Source: an uncultured Oscillospiraceae bacterium
Lineage (GTDB): Bacteria; Bacillota; Clostridia; Oscillospirales; Acutalibacteraceae
Length of the DNA stretch: 64,000 bases
Reading direction: 5' to 3'
Assembly: GCA_900541565.1 (NCBI GenBank)
Contig: UQKB01000006.1
Coordinates: 34,836 to 98,835, forward strand
Below the pieces are notes generated by a model. It was not told the DNA's origin. It ran no database searches and saw only the letters and a list, made by a program, of their open reading frames with translations. Positions within the stretch are counted from its first letter, which is position 1. Each line of letters starts with the position of its first letter. This document shows, piece by piece, positions 35,917 through 42,830 of the stretch. The translations under genes were made by a program, and so were the position numbers.

Positions 35917-35953
35917 AAAATTGGAGCAGGGATATTTTCTCTGCTCCAATTTT
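35917..35953. terminator. Terminator after dpaB
   Basis: AAAATTGGAGCAG (35917-35929) pairs exactly with CTGCTCCAATTTT (35941-35953) over an 11-nt loop. The T tract is short. Confidence 0.8.
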
Positions 35954-36059
35954 GTTGCATTTTATAGCATTTTTTGTTATGATATACTGTAAACGTAAAG
36001 AAAAGAATGCCGGACGAGCATGAAAATTGTATCCGACGGTAAAAAAGGACGGGATCCCA

Positions 36060-36632
36060 ATGAAATATTGCCCGCACTGTACCACGCTTTATCAAAGGGG
36101 CGCGGTTTGCCCGGAATGTATGCGTCCGCTTACAAATGAAATTCAGGAAAACGATCCTGTGTGTGTGATCAGCGCAGACGGGTTTGAGCGTGAACGAATC
36201 GTGGCCGCCCTGCGCGACAGCGGCATTCCCTGTGTGGAGCGGATGTCGAAAAAGGAACGCAGCGCCGACGCCGTAACGGGTAAGCTTGCGGCAAAGGTGA
36301 AAATACAGGTGCCTTACGGTGCCTATGCACAGGCAAAAGATATTTTGATCGGTATAGGCGCAATCCATACAGACGCGCAGATTATTCCCGATGAAAATCC
36401 CCAATCCGGCGGTTATATCTATGCGCATCAGCCAAAGGGAAAGCAAGGGGACAAAAAGAAAGCAGTACAGTCCGGAAAAAAACCGGCGCAAAGTATAGAG
36501 GAATTTGAAGAAATGAGCCCGGCAAAGCGGACAACGGTCCGGATTGTTTCGGCGCTGCTGTTTATTGTACTGGTAGCGCTGGTCATTTTTGGCGTAGATT
36601 ATATTGCAAATTTGATTAAAGGGCTGTTTTAA
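36060..36632 (+). CDS. Zinc-ribbon membrane protein with DUF2007-like domain
   Basis: A 190-residue protein of unknown function. It starts with a short zinc ribbon, MKYCPHCTTLYQRGAVCPEC. A DUF2007-like region (about residues 32-105) contains DGFERERIVAALRDSGIPC, a pattern seen in putative signal-transducing proteins. A charged linker follows, with one transmembrane helix near the C-terminus (about 160-185). The ATG at 36060 has GGACGGG 7 nt upstream; the upstream extension (36027) is weak. It is followed by metY after about 35 nt. Confidence 0.7.
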   Translation: MKYCPHCTTLYQRGAVCPECMRPLTNEIQENDPVCVISADGFERERIVAALRDSGIPCVERMSKKERSADAVTGKLAAKVKIQVPYGAYAQAKDILIGIGAIHTDAQIIPDENPQSGGYIYAHQPKGKQGDKKKAVQSGKKPAQSIEEFEEMSPAKRTTVRIVSALLFIVLVALVIFGVDYIANLIKGLF

Positions 36633-36667
36633 AGAGCATAGTATTATATAAGGAGGCATACAAATCA

Positions 36668-37939
36668 ATGGATTGGCGTATTGGAACCAAATGTGTGCAG
36701 TCGGGCTATCAGCCGGAAAACGGGCAGCCCCGAGTTCTTCCTGTTGTACAAAGCACAACATTTAAATACGACAGCGCCCAAAAGCTGGGCAAACTGTTTG
36801 ACCTGGAGGAAGACGGCTTTTTCTATACCCGCCTTGCAAACCCTACGCTGGACGCGGTAGAACGAAAGATAGCCGACCTTGAAGGCGGTGTTGCCGCTTT
36901 GTTGACCTCGTCGGGTCAGGCGGCGTCCTTGATGGCAATTACAAACATTTGCCACAGCGGCAGCCATGTAATATGTGCAAGCGCAGTTTACGGAGGAACA
37001 TTTAACCTGTTCAATAAAACGCTGCGTGAGCTGGGCATTGAGACTACCTTTATAGCGCCCAATGCAACGGAGCAGGAAATAATGGCGGCATTTGAGGACC
37101 ATACAAAAGCTGTCTTTATCGAAAGTCTTTCCAATCCCGCGCTGGTGGTGGCAGATCTGGAAATGTATGCGCGCTGCGCGCACGCGCACGGCGTACCGTT
37201 GATTGTTGACAACACCTTTCCAACACCGGTCAATTGCAGGCCGTTTACATTTGGAGCAGATATCATTGTACATTCTACTTCAAAATATATGGACGGCCAC
37301 GCGGTAGCGCTGGGCGGTGTCATTGTAGACGGCGGGTGCTTTGATTGGGACAATGGCAAATATCCCATGCTGACCCAGCCGGACGATACGTACCATGGCG
37401 TTGTATACACCCAGCACTTTGGAAAGGCTGCCTACATTGCAAAGGCCAGGGTACATCTTATGCGCGACTTTGGCGCGCAGGCATCCCCACAAAATGCTTT
37501 TTTGCTCAATTTAGGGCTTGAAACGCTGGCACTGCGTATGCAGCGCCACTGCCAAAACGCACAGCAGCTAGCATGCTTTTTAGAAAAAAACGACAAGGTC
37601 GAATGGGTCAATTATCCCGGCCTTCCGCAAAACCCATATTACAGCCTTGCGCAAAAATATATGCCGGGCGGTAGCTGCGGCGTAATCTCGTTTGGTGTAA
37701 AGGGCGGAAGGGAAGCAGCGGCAAAGCTGATGGAAGCACTGCAGATCGGCGCGATCGTAACACATGTGGCGGACGTGCGCACCTGTGTATTACATCCTGC
37801 AAGCACAACGCACAGGCAAATGACAGATCAGCAGCTCCAGCAGGCAGGTATCACACCCAATATGATCCGCCTTTCTGTTGGGATTGAGGACGTCAACGAT
37901 CTGCTTGCCGATTTTGCACAGGCCTTGGAAAGAGTTTGA
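36668..37939 (+). CDS. metY: O-acetylhomoserine sulfhydrylase family enzyme
   Basis: A PLP enzyme of the Cys/Met metabolism family, most like MetY, which makes homocysteine (or methionine) from O-acetylhomoserine and a thiol. The 423-residue protein has the MetY hallmarks FYTRLANPTLDAVE, LLTSSGQAASLMAI, VDNTFPTPVNCRPF and the PLP-lysine motif HSTSKYMDGHA. AGGAGG upstream supports the ATG at 36668. The P-loop gene follows after 6 nt. No S-box or T-box leader is visible in the short upstream gap. Related cystathionine synthases are less likely. Confidence 0.92.
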   Translation: MDWRIGTKCVQSGYQPENGQPRVLPVVQSTTFKYDSAQKLGKLFDLEEDGFFYTRLANPTLDAVERKIADLEGGVAALLTSSGQAASLMAITNICHSGSHVICASAVYGGTFNLFNKTLRELGIETTFIAPNATEQEIMAAFEDHTKAVFIESLSNPALVVADLEMYARCAHAHGVPLIVDNTFPTPVNCRPFTFGADIIVHSTSKYMDGHAVALGGVIVDGGCFDWDNGKYPMLTQPDDTYHGVVYTQHFGKAAYIAKARVHLMRDFGAQASPQNAFLLNLGLETLALRMQRHCQNAQQLACFLEKNDKVEWVNYPGLPQNPYYSLAQKYMPGGSCGVISFGVKGGREAAAKLMEALQIGAIVTHVADVRTCVLHPASTTHRQMTDQQLQQAGITPNMIRLSVGIEDVNDLLADFAQALERV

Positions 37940-37945
37940 TAGAAT

Positions 37946-38614
37946 ATGCTGCAGTTAAATAAGCTTACAATTATATACGGCCATTACGGGTGCGGTAAAA
38001 CAAACCTGTCTATCAATCTGGCGCTTGACCTTGCCCGGCAGGGTAAGCGTGTTACACTGGTGGATCTGGACATTGTAAACCCCTACTTCCGGTCAAGCGA
38101 TTATACGCCGATGCTGCAGGAAAAGGGGATCAAGGTCGTTGCGCCGCAATTTGCAGGGACAAATCTGGACCTTCCGTCCTTATCCGCAGAAATTTACGCG
38201 GCGTTTGATACGTCTTCCGGGTATGTGATTGTCGACGTCGGCGGCGATGACGCAGGGGCGTATGCGCTGGGGCGCTTTTCACAGCAGGTCATGCGCCTGC
38301 CGTCGTATAGCGCTTTTTATGTCATTAACCACTACAGGGCGCTTACCAGCACACCGCAGGAAGCGGCGGCGCTTTTGGAAGAGATTGAAGCCGCATCCCG
38401 TGTGAAAGCCACCGGCGTGATCAACAATTCCCATTTGCAGCAGCTTACGGAGAAGAAGCATATTCTGGACTCTATGCCGTTTGCCCAGCAGACGGCAAGG
38501 CTTTTAAAATTACCGCTTGTGCTGACTACGGCGCCGGCTTTTCTGGCGGAAGAGCTGAAAGAAGAAATACAGCCGCTCTTTGCGGTTGAACGCATTGTTA
38601 AGCCACCGTTTTAG
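37946..38614 (+). CDS. P-loop ATPase adjoining 2-oxoacid oxidoreductase genes
   Basis: A 222-residue cytoplasmic ATPase of the ParA/NifH-like superfamily. Walker A is YGHYGCGKTNLSINLA, and the switch-like LVDLDIVNPYFRS and VIVDVGGDDAGA follow. It lacks the two deviant lysines of true partition ParA. Such genes commonly sit beside 2-oxoacid:ferredoxin oxidoreductase operons in Clostridia, which suggests a role in maturation or regulation of these enzymes, but none is shown. It lies between metY (6 nt upstream) and the ferredoxin gene (72 nt downstream). The ribosome site is weak. Confidence 0.72.
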   Translation: MLQLNKLTIIYGHYGCGKTNLSINLALDLARQGKRVTLVDLDIVNPYFRSSDYTPMLQEKGIKVVAPQFAGTNLDLPSLSAEIYAAFDTSSGYVIVDVGGDDAGAYALGRFSQQVMRLPSYSAFYVINHYRALTSTPQEAAALLEEIEAASRVKATGVINNSHLQQLTEKKHILDSMPFAQQTARLLKLPLVLTTAPAFLAEELKEEIQPLFAVERIVKPPF

Positions 38615-38686
38615 GCAGAGCGGGGCGGTTGCCCCGTCTGTGATAAAAATAAATAAACCTGTACTTCAGATAAAGGAGGGAACGAA

Positions 38687-38893
38687 ATGCCAAGAATCAT
38701 TGTCAAAGAGGATGTATGTAAGGGGTGTGAACTGTGTGTAAACGCCTGCCCTAAAAAGATCATTGCGCTTTGTAAGGATAAAATCAATGCAAAGGGCTAC
38801 CACCCTGCGCAGCTTATTAACGAAGAGGAATGCATTGGCTGCAAAAGCTGTGCAATCATGTGTCCCGATGTTGCGATCATTGTAGAAAGATAA
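38687..38893 (+). CDS. 2[4Fe-4S] ferredoxin subunit of 2-oxoacid oxidoreductase
   Basis: The small delta subunit of 2-oxoacid:ferredoxin oxidoreductases. Of 68 residues, it binds two [4Fe-4S] clusters: CKGCELCVNACP and CIGCKSCAIMCP. AGGAGG supports the ATG at 38687. It starts a four-gene operon (D-A-B-C order) with tight spacing: 21 nt to the alpha subunit, then 1-nt and 4-nt overlaps. The order and overlaps are like KorDABC and VorDABC. Confidence 0.92.
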   Translation: MPRIIVKEDVCKGCELCVNACPKKIIALCKDKINAKGYHPAQLINEEECIGCKSCAIMCPDVAIIVER

Positions 38894-38914
38894 GAACAGA
38901 TAGGAGATAATACT

Positions 38915-39976
38915 ATGGGTGAAAGATTTTTAATGAAGGGCAACGAAGCGCTTGCAGAGGCCGCCATCCAGGCGGGATGCAGACATTTCTTCGGCTACCC
39001 GATCACGCCGCAGACAGAGCTTGCGGCCTACATGTCTAAGAAAATGCCAAAGATCGGCGGTACATATTTACAAGCAGAATCCGAGCTTGCAGCGGCAAAC
39101 ATGGTGCTTGGAGCAGCCAGCGCCGGCGTTCGCGCTATGACCAGCTCCAGCTCTCCGGGCATCAGCTTAAAAACAGAGGCCATTTCCTATATGGCCGGTT
39201 CAGACCTTCCGGCGCTCATTATCAATGTACAGCGCGGCGGTCCGGGGCTCGGCGGTATCCAGCCGTCTCAGGCAGACTATTGGCAGGCGACGAAGGCCAC
39301 CGGCCATGGCGACTTCCAGATCCTTGTTTTTGCACCGGCTACCGTGCAGGAAATGGTCGATCTTGTCAAAACCGCGTTCGATCTGGCCGACCAGTATAGA
39401 ATGCCCGCTATGATCTTAGCCGATGGGATGTTGGGACAGATGATGGAGCCTGTGGAAATACCCGACGGCTCTGCAAATACGCTGCCCCCAAAGCCATGGG
39501 CAACAGACGGCCATCAGGGAAAAAGAAAGCACAATGTGGTCAATTCGCTTTACCTGACGCCACAGGCATTGGAAGGCCTGGTCAGGGAACGCTTTGCACG
39601 TTATGAGCAGATCAAGAAAAACGAACAGCGTGCGCAGGAATATCTGGTAGACGACGCAGAAATCATTGTTGTAGCCTATGGCGCTTCCTCCAGGGTAGCC
39701 CACAGCGCAGTGGACAGAGCGCGTGCCAAGGGAATCAAAGCGGGGCTGATCCGTCCGATCACGCTTTGGCCTTTCCCAACAGATGCGCTGCGAAAGGCGG
39801 CAAAAAGCGCAAAGCAATTCCTTTGTGTAGAGATGAGCATGGGGCAGATGGTTGACGATGTTAAGCTTGCAATCAACTGTGAAAAACCGGTTGCCTTCTT
39901 TGGAAGAACAGGCGGCGTAATCCCCACTCCCGCAGAAATTCTGCAGGAAATTGAAAAACTGGGAGGCGGTCAATAA
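38915..39976 (+). CDS. vorB: 2-oxoacid:ferredoxin oxidoreductase alpha subunit (VorB type)
   Basis: Alpha subunit of a 2-oxoacid:ferredoxin oxidoreductase, most like the VorB type that oxidises branched-chain 2-oxoacids to acyl-CoA, CO2 and reduced ferredoxin. The 353-residue protein has MKGNEALAEAAIQAGC, GYPITPQTELA, MTSSSSPGISLKTEAISYMAG and PGLGGIQPSQADYWQATKA. The substrate could also be 2-oxoglutarate (KorA type); sequence alone does not decide. Its stop overlaps the beta-subunit start by 1 nt (TAATG). Confidence 0.9.
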   Translation: MGERFLMKGNEALAEAAIQAGCRHFFGYPITPQTELAAYMSKKMPKIGGTYLQAESELAAANMVLGAASAGVRAMTSSSSPGISLKTEAISYMAGSDLPALIINVQRGGPGLGGIQPSQADYWQATKATGHGDFQILVFAPATVQEMVDLVKTAFDLADQYRMPAMILADGMLGQMMEPVEIPDGSANTLPPKPWATDGHQGKRKHNVVNSLYLTPQALEGLVRERFARYEQIKKNEQRAQEYLVDDAEIIVVAYGASSRVAHSAVDRARAKGIKAGLIRPITLWPFPTDALRKAAKSAKQFLCVEMSMGQMVDDVKLAINCEKPVAFFGRTGGVIPTPAEILQEIEKLGGGQ

Positions 39977-40731
39977 TGGCAGTTATATTTGAAAAACCAA
40001 AAGCGCTGGCGGATATTCCCTTTCACTATTGCCCGGGCTGTACGCACGGTATTGTGCACAGGCTGATTGCAGAGGTGCTTGACGAACTGCAGATCGAAGG
40101 AAAAGCTGTGGGCGTAGCGCCGGTCGGGTGCGCCGTTATGAATTACGATTATTTTACCTGCGACATGGTGCAGGCGCCGCACGGAAGAGCACCGGCTGTT
40201 GCAACAGGGCTTAAGCGCGCAAAGCCGGACAATGTGATTTTTACCTATCAGGGCGACGGTGACCTTGCCGCAATTGGAACGGCGGAAACCGTGCATGCCG
40301 CTACCAGGGGCGAAAATATTACGGTTATCTTTATCAATAACGCCATATACGGCATGACAGGCGGACAAATGGCGCCCACATCGCTGCCTGGGCAGGTTAC
40401 GCAAACTACACCCTATGGCAGAGATGTAAACAGCGCAGGGTACCCCGTCCGCGTATGTGAGCTTCTGGCTACGCTTGATGGCGTGGCGCTGGCACAGCGT
40501 GTAACGGTGGACTGCGTGAAAAATGTAAATATTGCAAAAAAAGCAATTAAAAAGGGCTTTCAGAACCAGATTGATAAAAAAGGCTTTTCAATCATTGAGG
40601 TCGTTTCCACCTGTCCTACAAACTGGGGAATGACGCCGGTAGAAGCCCTGGACTGGCTGCGGGAGAACATGCTTCCGTATTATCCCTTGGGCGTCTATAA
40701 GGATGAGGAAAAGGGGGCAAGAATCCAATGA
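39976..40731 (+). CDS. 2-oxoacid:ferredoxin oxidoreductase beta subunit (thiamine diphosphate)
   Basis: Binds thiamine diphosphate and carries out decarboxylation. The 251-residue protein has the opening FHYCPGCTHGIVHRLIAE, then GVAPVGCAVMNYDYFTCD, the metal/ThDP loop YQGDGDLAAIGTAE and NNAIYGMTGGQMAPTS. Start ATG at 39976 overlaps the alpha stop codon by one base. The gamma gene starts 4 nt before its stop. It completes the catalytic core with the alpha subunit. Confidence 0.94.
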   Translation: MAVIFEKPKALADIPFHYCPGCTHGIVHRLIAEVLDELQIEGKAVGVAPVGCAVMNYDYFTCDMVQAPHGRAPAVATGLKRAKPDNVIFTYQGDGDLAAIGTAETVHAATRGENITVIFINNAIYGMTGGQMAPTSLPGQVTQTTPYGRDVNSAGYPVRVCELLATLDGVALAQRVTVDCVKNVNIAKKAIKKGFQNQIDKKGFSIIEVVSTCPTNWGMTPVEALDWLRENMLPYYPLGVYKDEEKGARIQ

Positions 40732-41273
40732 GCGTAAATTATAATATGTTGCTGGCAGGCTTTGGCGGACAGGGCATTCTGTTTGCAGGCAAGGTGATCG
40801 CCTACGGCGGATTAATGGAGGAAAAAGAAATTTCCTGGCTGCCGTCCTATGGGCCTGAAATGCGCGGCGGCACGGCCAATTGCAGCGTTTGTGTTTCAAA
40901 TGTGCCAATCGGCTCTCCGCTGGTGACCAACCCAAATGTATTTGTAGCAATGAACCTGCCCTCGCTGGATAAATTTGTTGACAGCGTGGAAGCAGGCGGC
41001 GTCGTCATAGTGGACAGCTCCCTGATTCATAAAAAGGTAGAACGTACAGATATCCGCGTTTTTTATGTGCCTGCGACAAAGCTTGCAGAAGAAAACGAAC
41101 TGAAAGGCCTGGCCAATATGATTCTGGTAGGCAAGCTTTTTAAAGAAACAGGCTTCTGCAGCGCACAGTCGCTTGACAAAGCGGTTGAAAAATGTGTGCC
41201 CGCAAGAAAACAGCACTTGTTGGGTGCAAACCGCAAAGCACTTGAGATTGGAATGCATTACAGCGATACATAA
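40728..41273 (+). CDS. 2-oxoacid:ferredoxin oxidoreductase gamma subunit
   Basis: The gamma subunit, 181 residues, with the family opening [17 protein letters not shown] and later [20 protein letters not shown]. It overlaps the beta gene by 4 nt (ATGA), the usual coupled arrangement. With the ferredoxin, alpha and beta genes it makes a complete four-subunit enzyme. A lone ABC-type binding lipoprotein follows 17 nt after its stop. Confidence 0.94.
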   Translation: MSVNYNMLLAGFGGQGILFAGKVIAYGGLMEEKEISWLPSYGPEMRGGTANCSVCVSNVPIGSPLVTNPNVFVAMNLPSLDKFVDSVEAGGVVIVDSSLIHKKVERTDIRVFYVPATKLAEENELKGLANMILVGKLFKETGFCSAQSLDKAVEKCVPARKQHLLGANRKALEIGMHYSDT

Positions 41274-41290
41274 ATTCTGAGGTGAAAAAC

Positions 41291-42301
41291 GTGAAAAAGG
41301 CACTTGCATTGCTATTTGCGGCGCTTGTCTGTCTGGGAATGTTTTCCGGATGCTCCAACGACCAGGCGGTTTCTTCAGGCTCCGGCACACCGGCGGAAGC
41401 GGTAAAAAAAATCGGGATCGTTCAGATGTCCGATCATTCTTCGCTTAATGCCATCCGCAATTCTATCCTTGCGCAGCTTAAAAAGCTCGGCTATCAGGAA
41501 GGGCAAAATGTACAGATCGAAACCTGCAGTGCGCAGGGTGAAACCGCAGCGCTCACATCGATTCTGGATGGATTTGCAGCAGATCAAAAAGATGTGGTGA
41601 TTGCTATTTCCACACCGGCCGCAGTTGCAGCGCACAAAATTGCCGATAAAGTGCCCGTTTTGTTTGCAGCGGTAAGCGATCCGGTTACGGCGGGCCTTAC
41701 TACAAGCCTTGAAAAGCCGGACAAAAACATTACCGGAACCGCAGATGCCCTGCAAGTGGAAAAAATAATAGATATGGCCCTTACCGTTACGCCGGGCCTT
41801 CAAACGCTTGGGCTGCTTTATAACAGCACAGAAGCAAGCTCGGCGGCGGCCGTTGCAAAGGCAAAGGCGTATTGTACGGAAAAAGGGATCGCGTGCGTAG
41901 AAGCCGGCGTAAGCGCCTCTTCTGATGTACATCAGGCGGCTCAAGCTCTTGCAGGCAGGGTCAACGCGATCTTAACGCCTGCGGACAATACGGTGGCAGA
42001 CGCAATGGACGATTTGGCGCAGGTCACACGCGATGCAAAAATCCCCTGCTATGTGGGGTCGGAAGCTATGGTCCAAGACGGCGGGCTTGCCTGTATCGGG
42101 GTTTCCGATGAAGAGCTTGGGATTGAAACAGCCAATATGGCAGACCAGGTGCTAAAGGGGACGCCTGTGTCCAACCTGCCGGTTCAGGTATTGGATAATC
42201 CCACTACCTATGTCAATACGCAGACGGCAGAAAAGATCGGCGTGCAGATTCCCGATTCCATTTTGCATGACGACAAAACCGTCGTATTGCCAAAATCCTG
42301 A
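41291..42301 (+). CDS. ABC transporter substrate-binding lipoprotein (TrpX-like)
   Basis: A 336-residue lipoprotein of the ABC_sub_bind (PF04392) family, related to TrpX. These bind amino acids such as tryptophan for uptake. The signal peptide ends in a lipobox with Cys21 (FSGCSND), followed by the periplasmic-binding fold: KKIGIVQMSDHSSLNAI, then two lobes. The start is GTG at 41291, 7 nt after GAGGTG; GTG 41282 lies inside the ribosome site. Unusually, no permease or ATPase gene follows; a terminator ends the unit. It may use unlinked ABC components or act as a sensor. Confidence 0.88.
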   Translation: MKKALALLFAALVCLGMFSGCSNDQAVSSGSGTPAEAVKKIGIVQMSDHSSLNAIRNSILAQLKKLGYQEGQNVQIETCSAQGETAALTSILDGFAADQKDVVIAISTPAAVAAHKIADKVPVLFAAVSDPVTAGLTTSLEKPDKNITGTADALQVEKIIDMALTVTPGLQTLGLLYNSTEASSAAAVAKAKAYCTEKGIACVEAGVSASSDVHQAAQALAGRVNAILTPADNTVADAMDDLAQVTRDAKIPCYVGSEAMVQDGGLACIGVSDEELGIETANMADQVLKGTPVSNLPVQVLDNPTTYVNTQTAEKIGVQIPDSILHDDKTVVLPKS

Positions 42302-42323
42302 CGTATCGTTATGAATTGCAGTT

Positions 42324-42357
42324 AGGCGGCTCCCGCTTATGTGGGAGCCGCCTGCTT
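42324..42357 (+). terminator. Terminator after the lone binding-protein gene
   Basis: An 11-bp stem, AGGCGGCTCCC (42324-42334) with GGGAGCCGCCT (42343-42353), and an 8-nt loop, followed by GCTTTAG. Confidence 0.8.
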
Positions 42358-42560
42358 TAGTTTCAGGCACATGGCAAAGGATTGCCACATTTTTATATAG
42401 TAAAAAGGAAAACACAGCACGCTTTTGCTGCAAGCGAAGGGGATTTTTAAAGCGCGCAAAGCCCGCATTTTTAAAAAAAGTATATTTTCTATATTTTTTA
42501 CAAATCCTAAGACGGGGTACAAGGAATATATTGTGGAATTGCAAGGGCTATAAAAAGTTC

Positions 42561-42589
42561 CGTATGTAAAATAAACAATTTTACATGCG
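42561..42589. repeat. 12-bp dyad in the adhE upstream region
   Basis: CGTATGTAAAAT (42561-42572) and ATTTTACATGCG (42578-42589) pair with one G-T wobble around a 5-nt loop, followed by a T-rich stretch. It is about 100 nt before the adhE -35 and could be an operator or a small terminator. Confidence 0.4.
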
Positions 42590-42691
42590 AAATTTTTTGT
42601 TTATATGAAAAAATACAAAAACATAGCCGCAAATGAAAAAAGTAAAAAAATACAAGGGCTCTTTTACCGGTTTGAACAGAAAAAATAGATA

Positions 42692-42709
42692 TTGACAATT
42701 TTTTAACAA
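42692..42709 (+). promoter_or_regulatory. Rex operator-like site overlapping the adhE promoter
   Basis: TTGACAATTTTTTAACAA matches the Rex consensus TTGTTAAN4TTAACAA except for two bases in the left arm; the right arm TTAACAA is perfect. It covers the -35 (TTGACA) of adhE. A Rex protein is encoded at 50203-50847, so binding at high NAD+/low NADH would repress adhE. The match is by eye. Confidence 0.7.
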
Positions 42710-42720
42710 TCATTTATAAT
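42692..42720 (+). promoter_or_regulatory. Consensus sigma-A promoter of adhE
   Basis: TTGACA at 42692-42697 and TATAAT at 42715-42720 with exactly 17 nt between, a full consensus promoter about 110 nt upstream of the adhE start. Confidence 0.85.
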
Positions 42721-42830
42721 AGGGACAAAGCAAAGCAAAACCTGTAAAACAACGCTTTGCAATTTGCTCAACCAGCCTGTTTTGCACAGGCGTACGCATG
42801 AAAAAAACAAGAACTGAGGAGGCCTATCTT

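Larger units (their letters stand above)
42302..42830. other. AT-rich control region upstream of adhE
   Basis: About 530 nt with no gene. It holds the terminator at 42324-42357, a 12-bp dyad at 42561-42589, and the adhE promoter with the Rex-like operator at 42692-42720. The leader between the promoter and the ATG at 42831 is about 100 nt. Confidence 0.65.

Noticed and set aside
36665..37273. Minus-strand open frame of about 200 codons opposite metY
   Set aside because: It mirrors a clear metY gene with good codons on the plus strand; no start context or family match.
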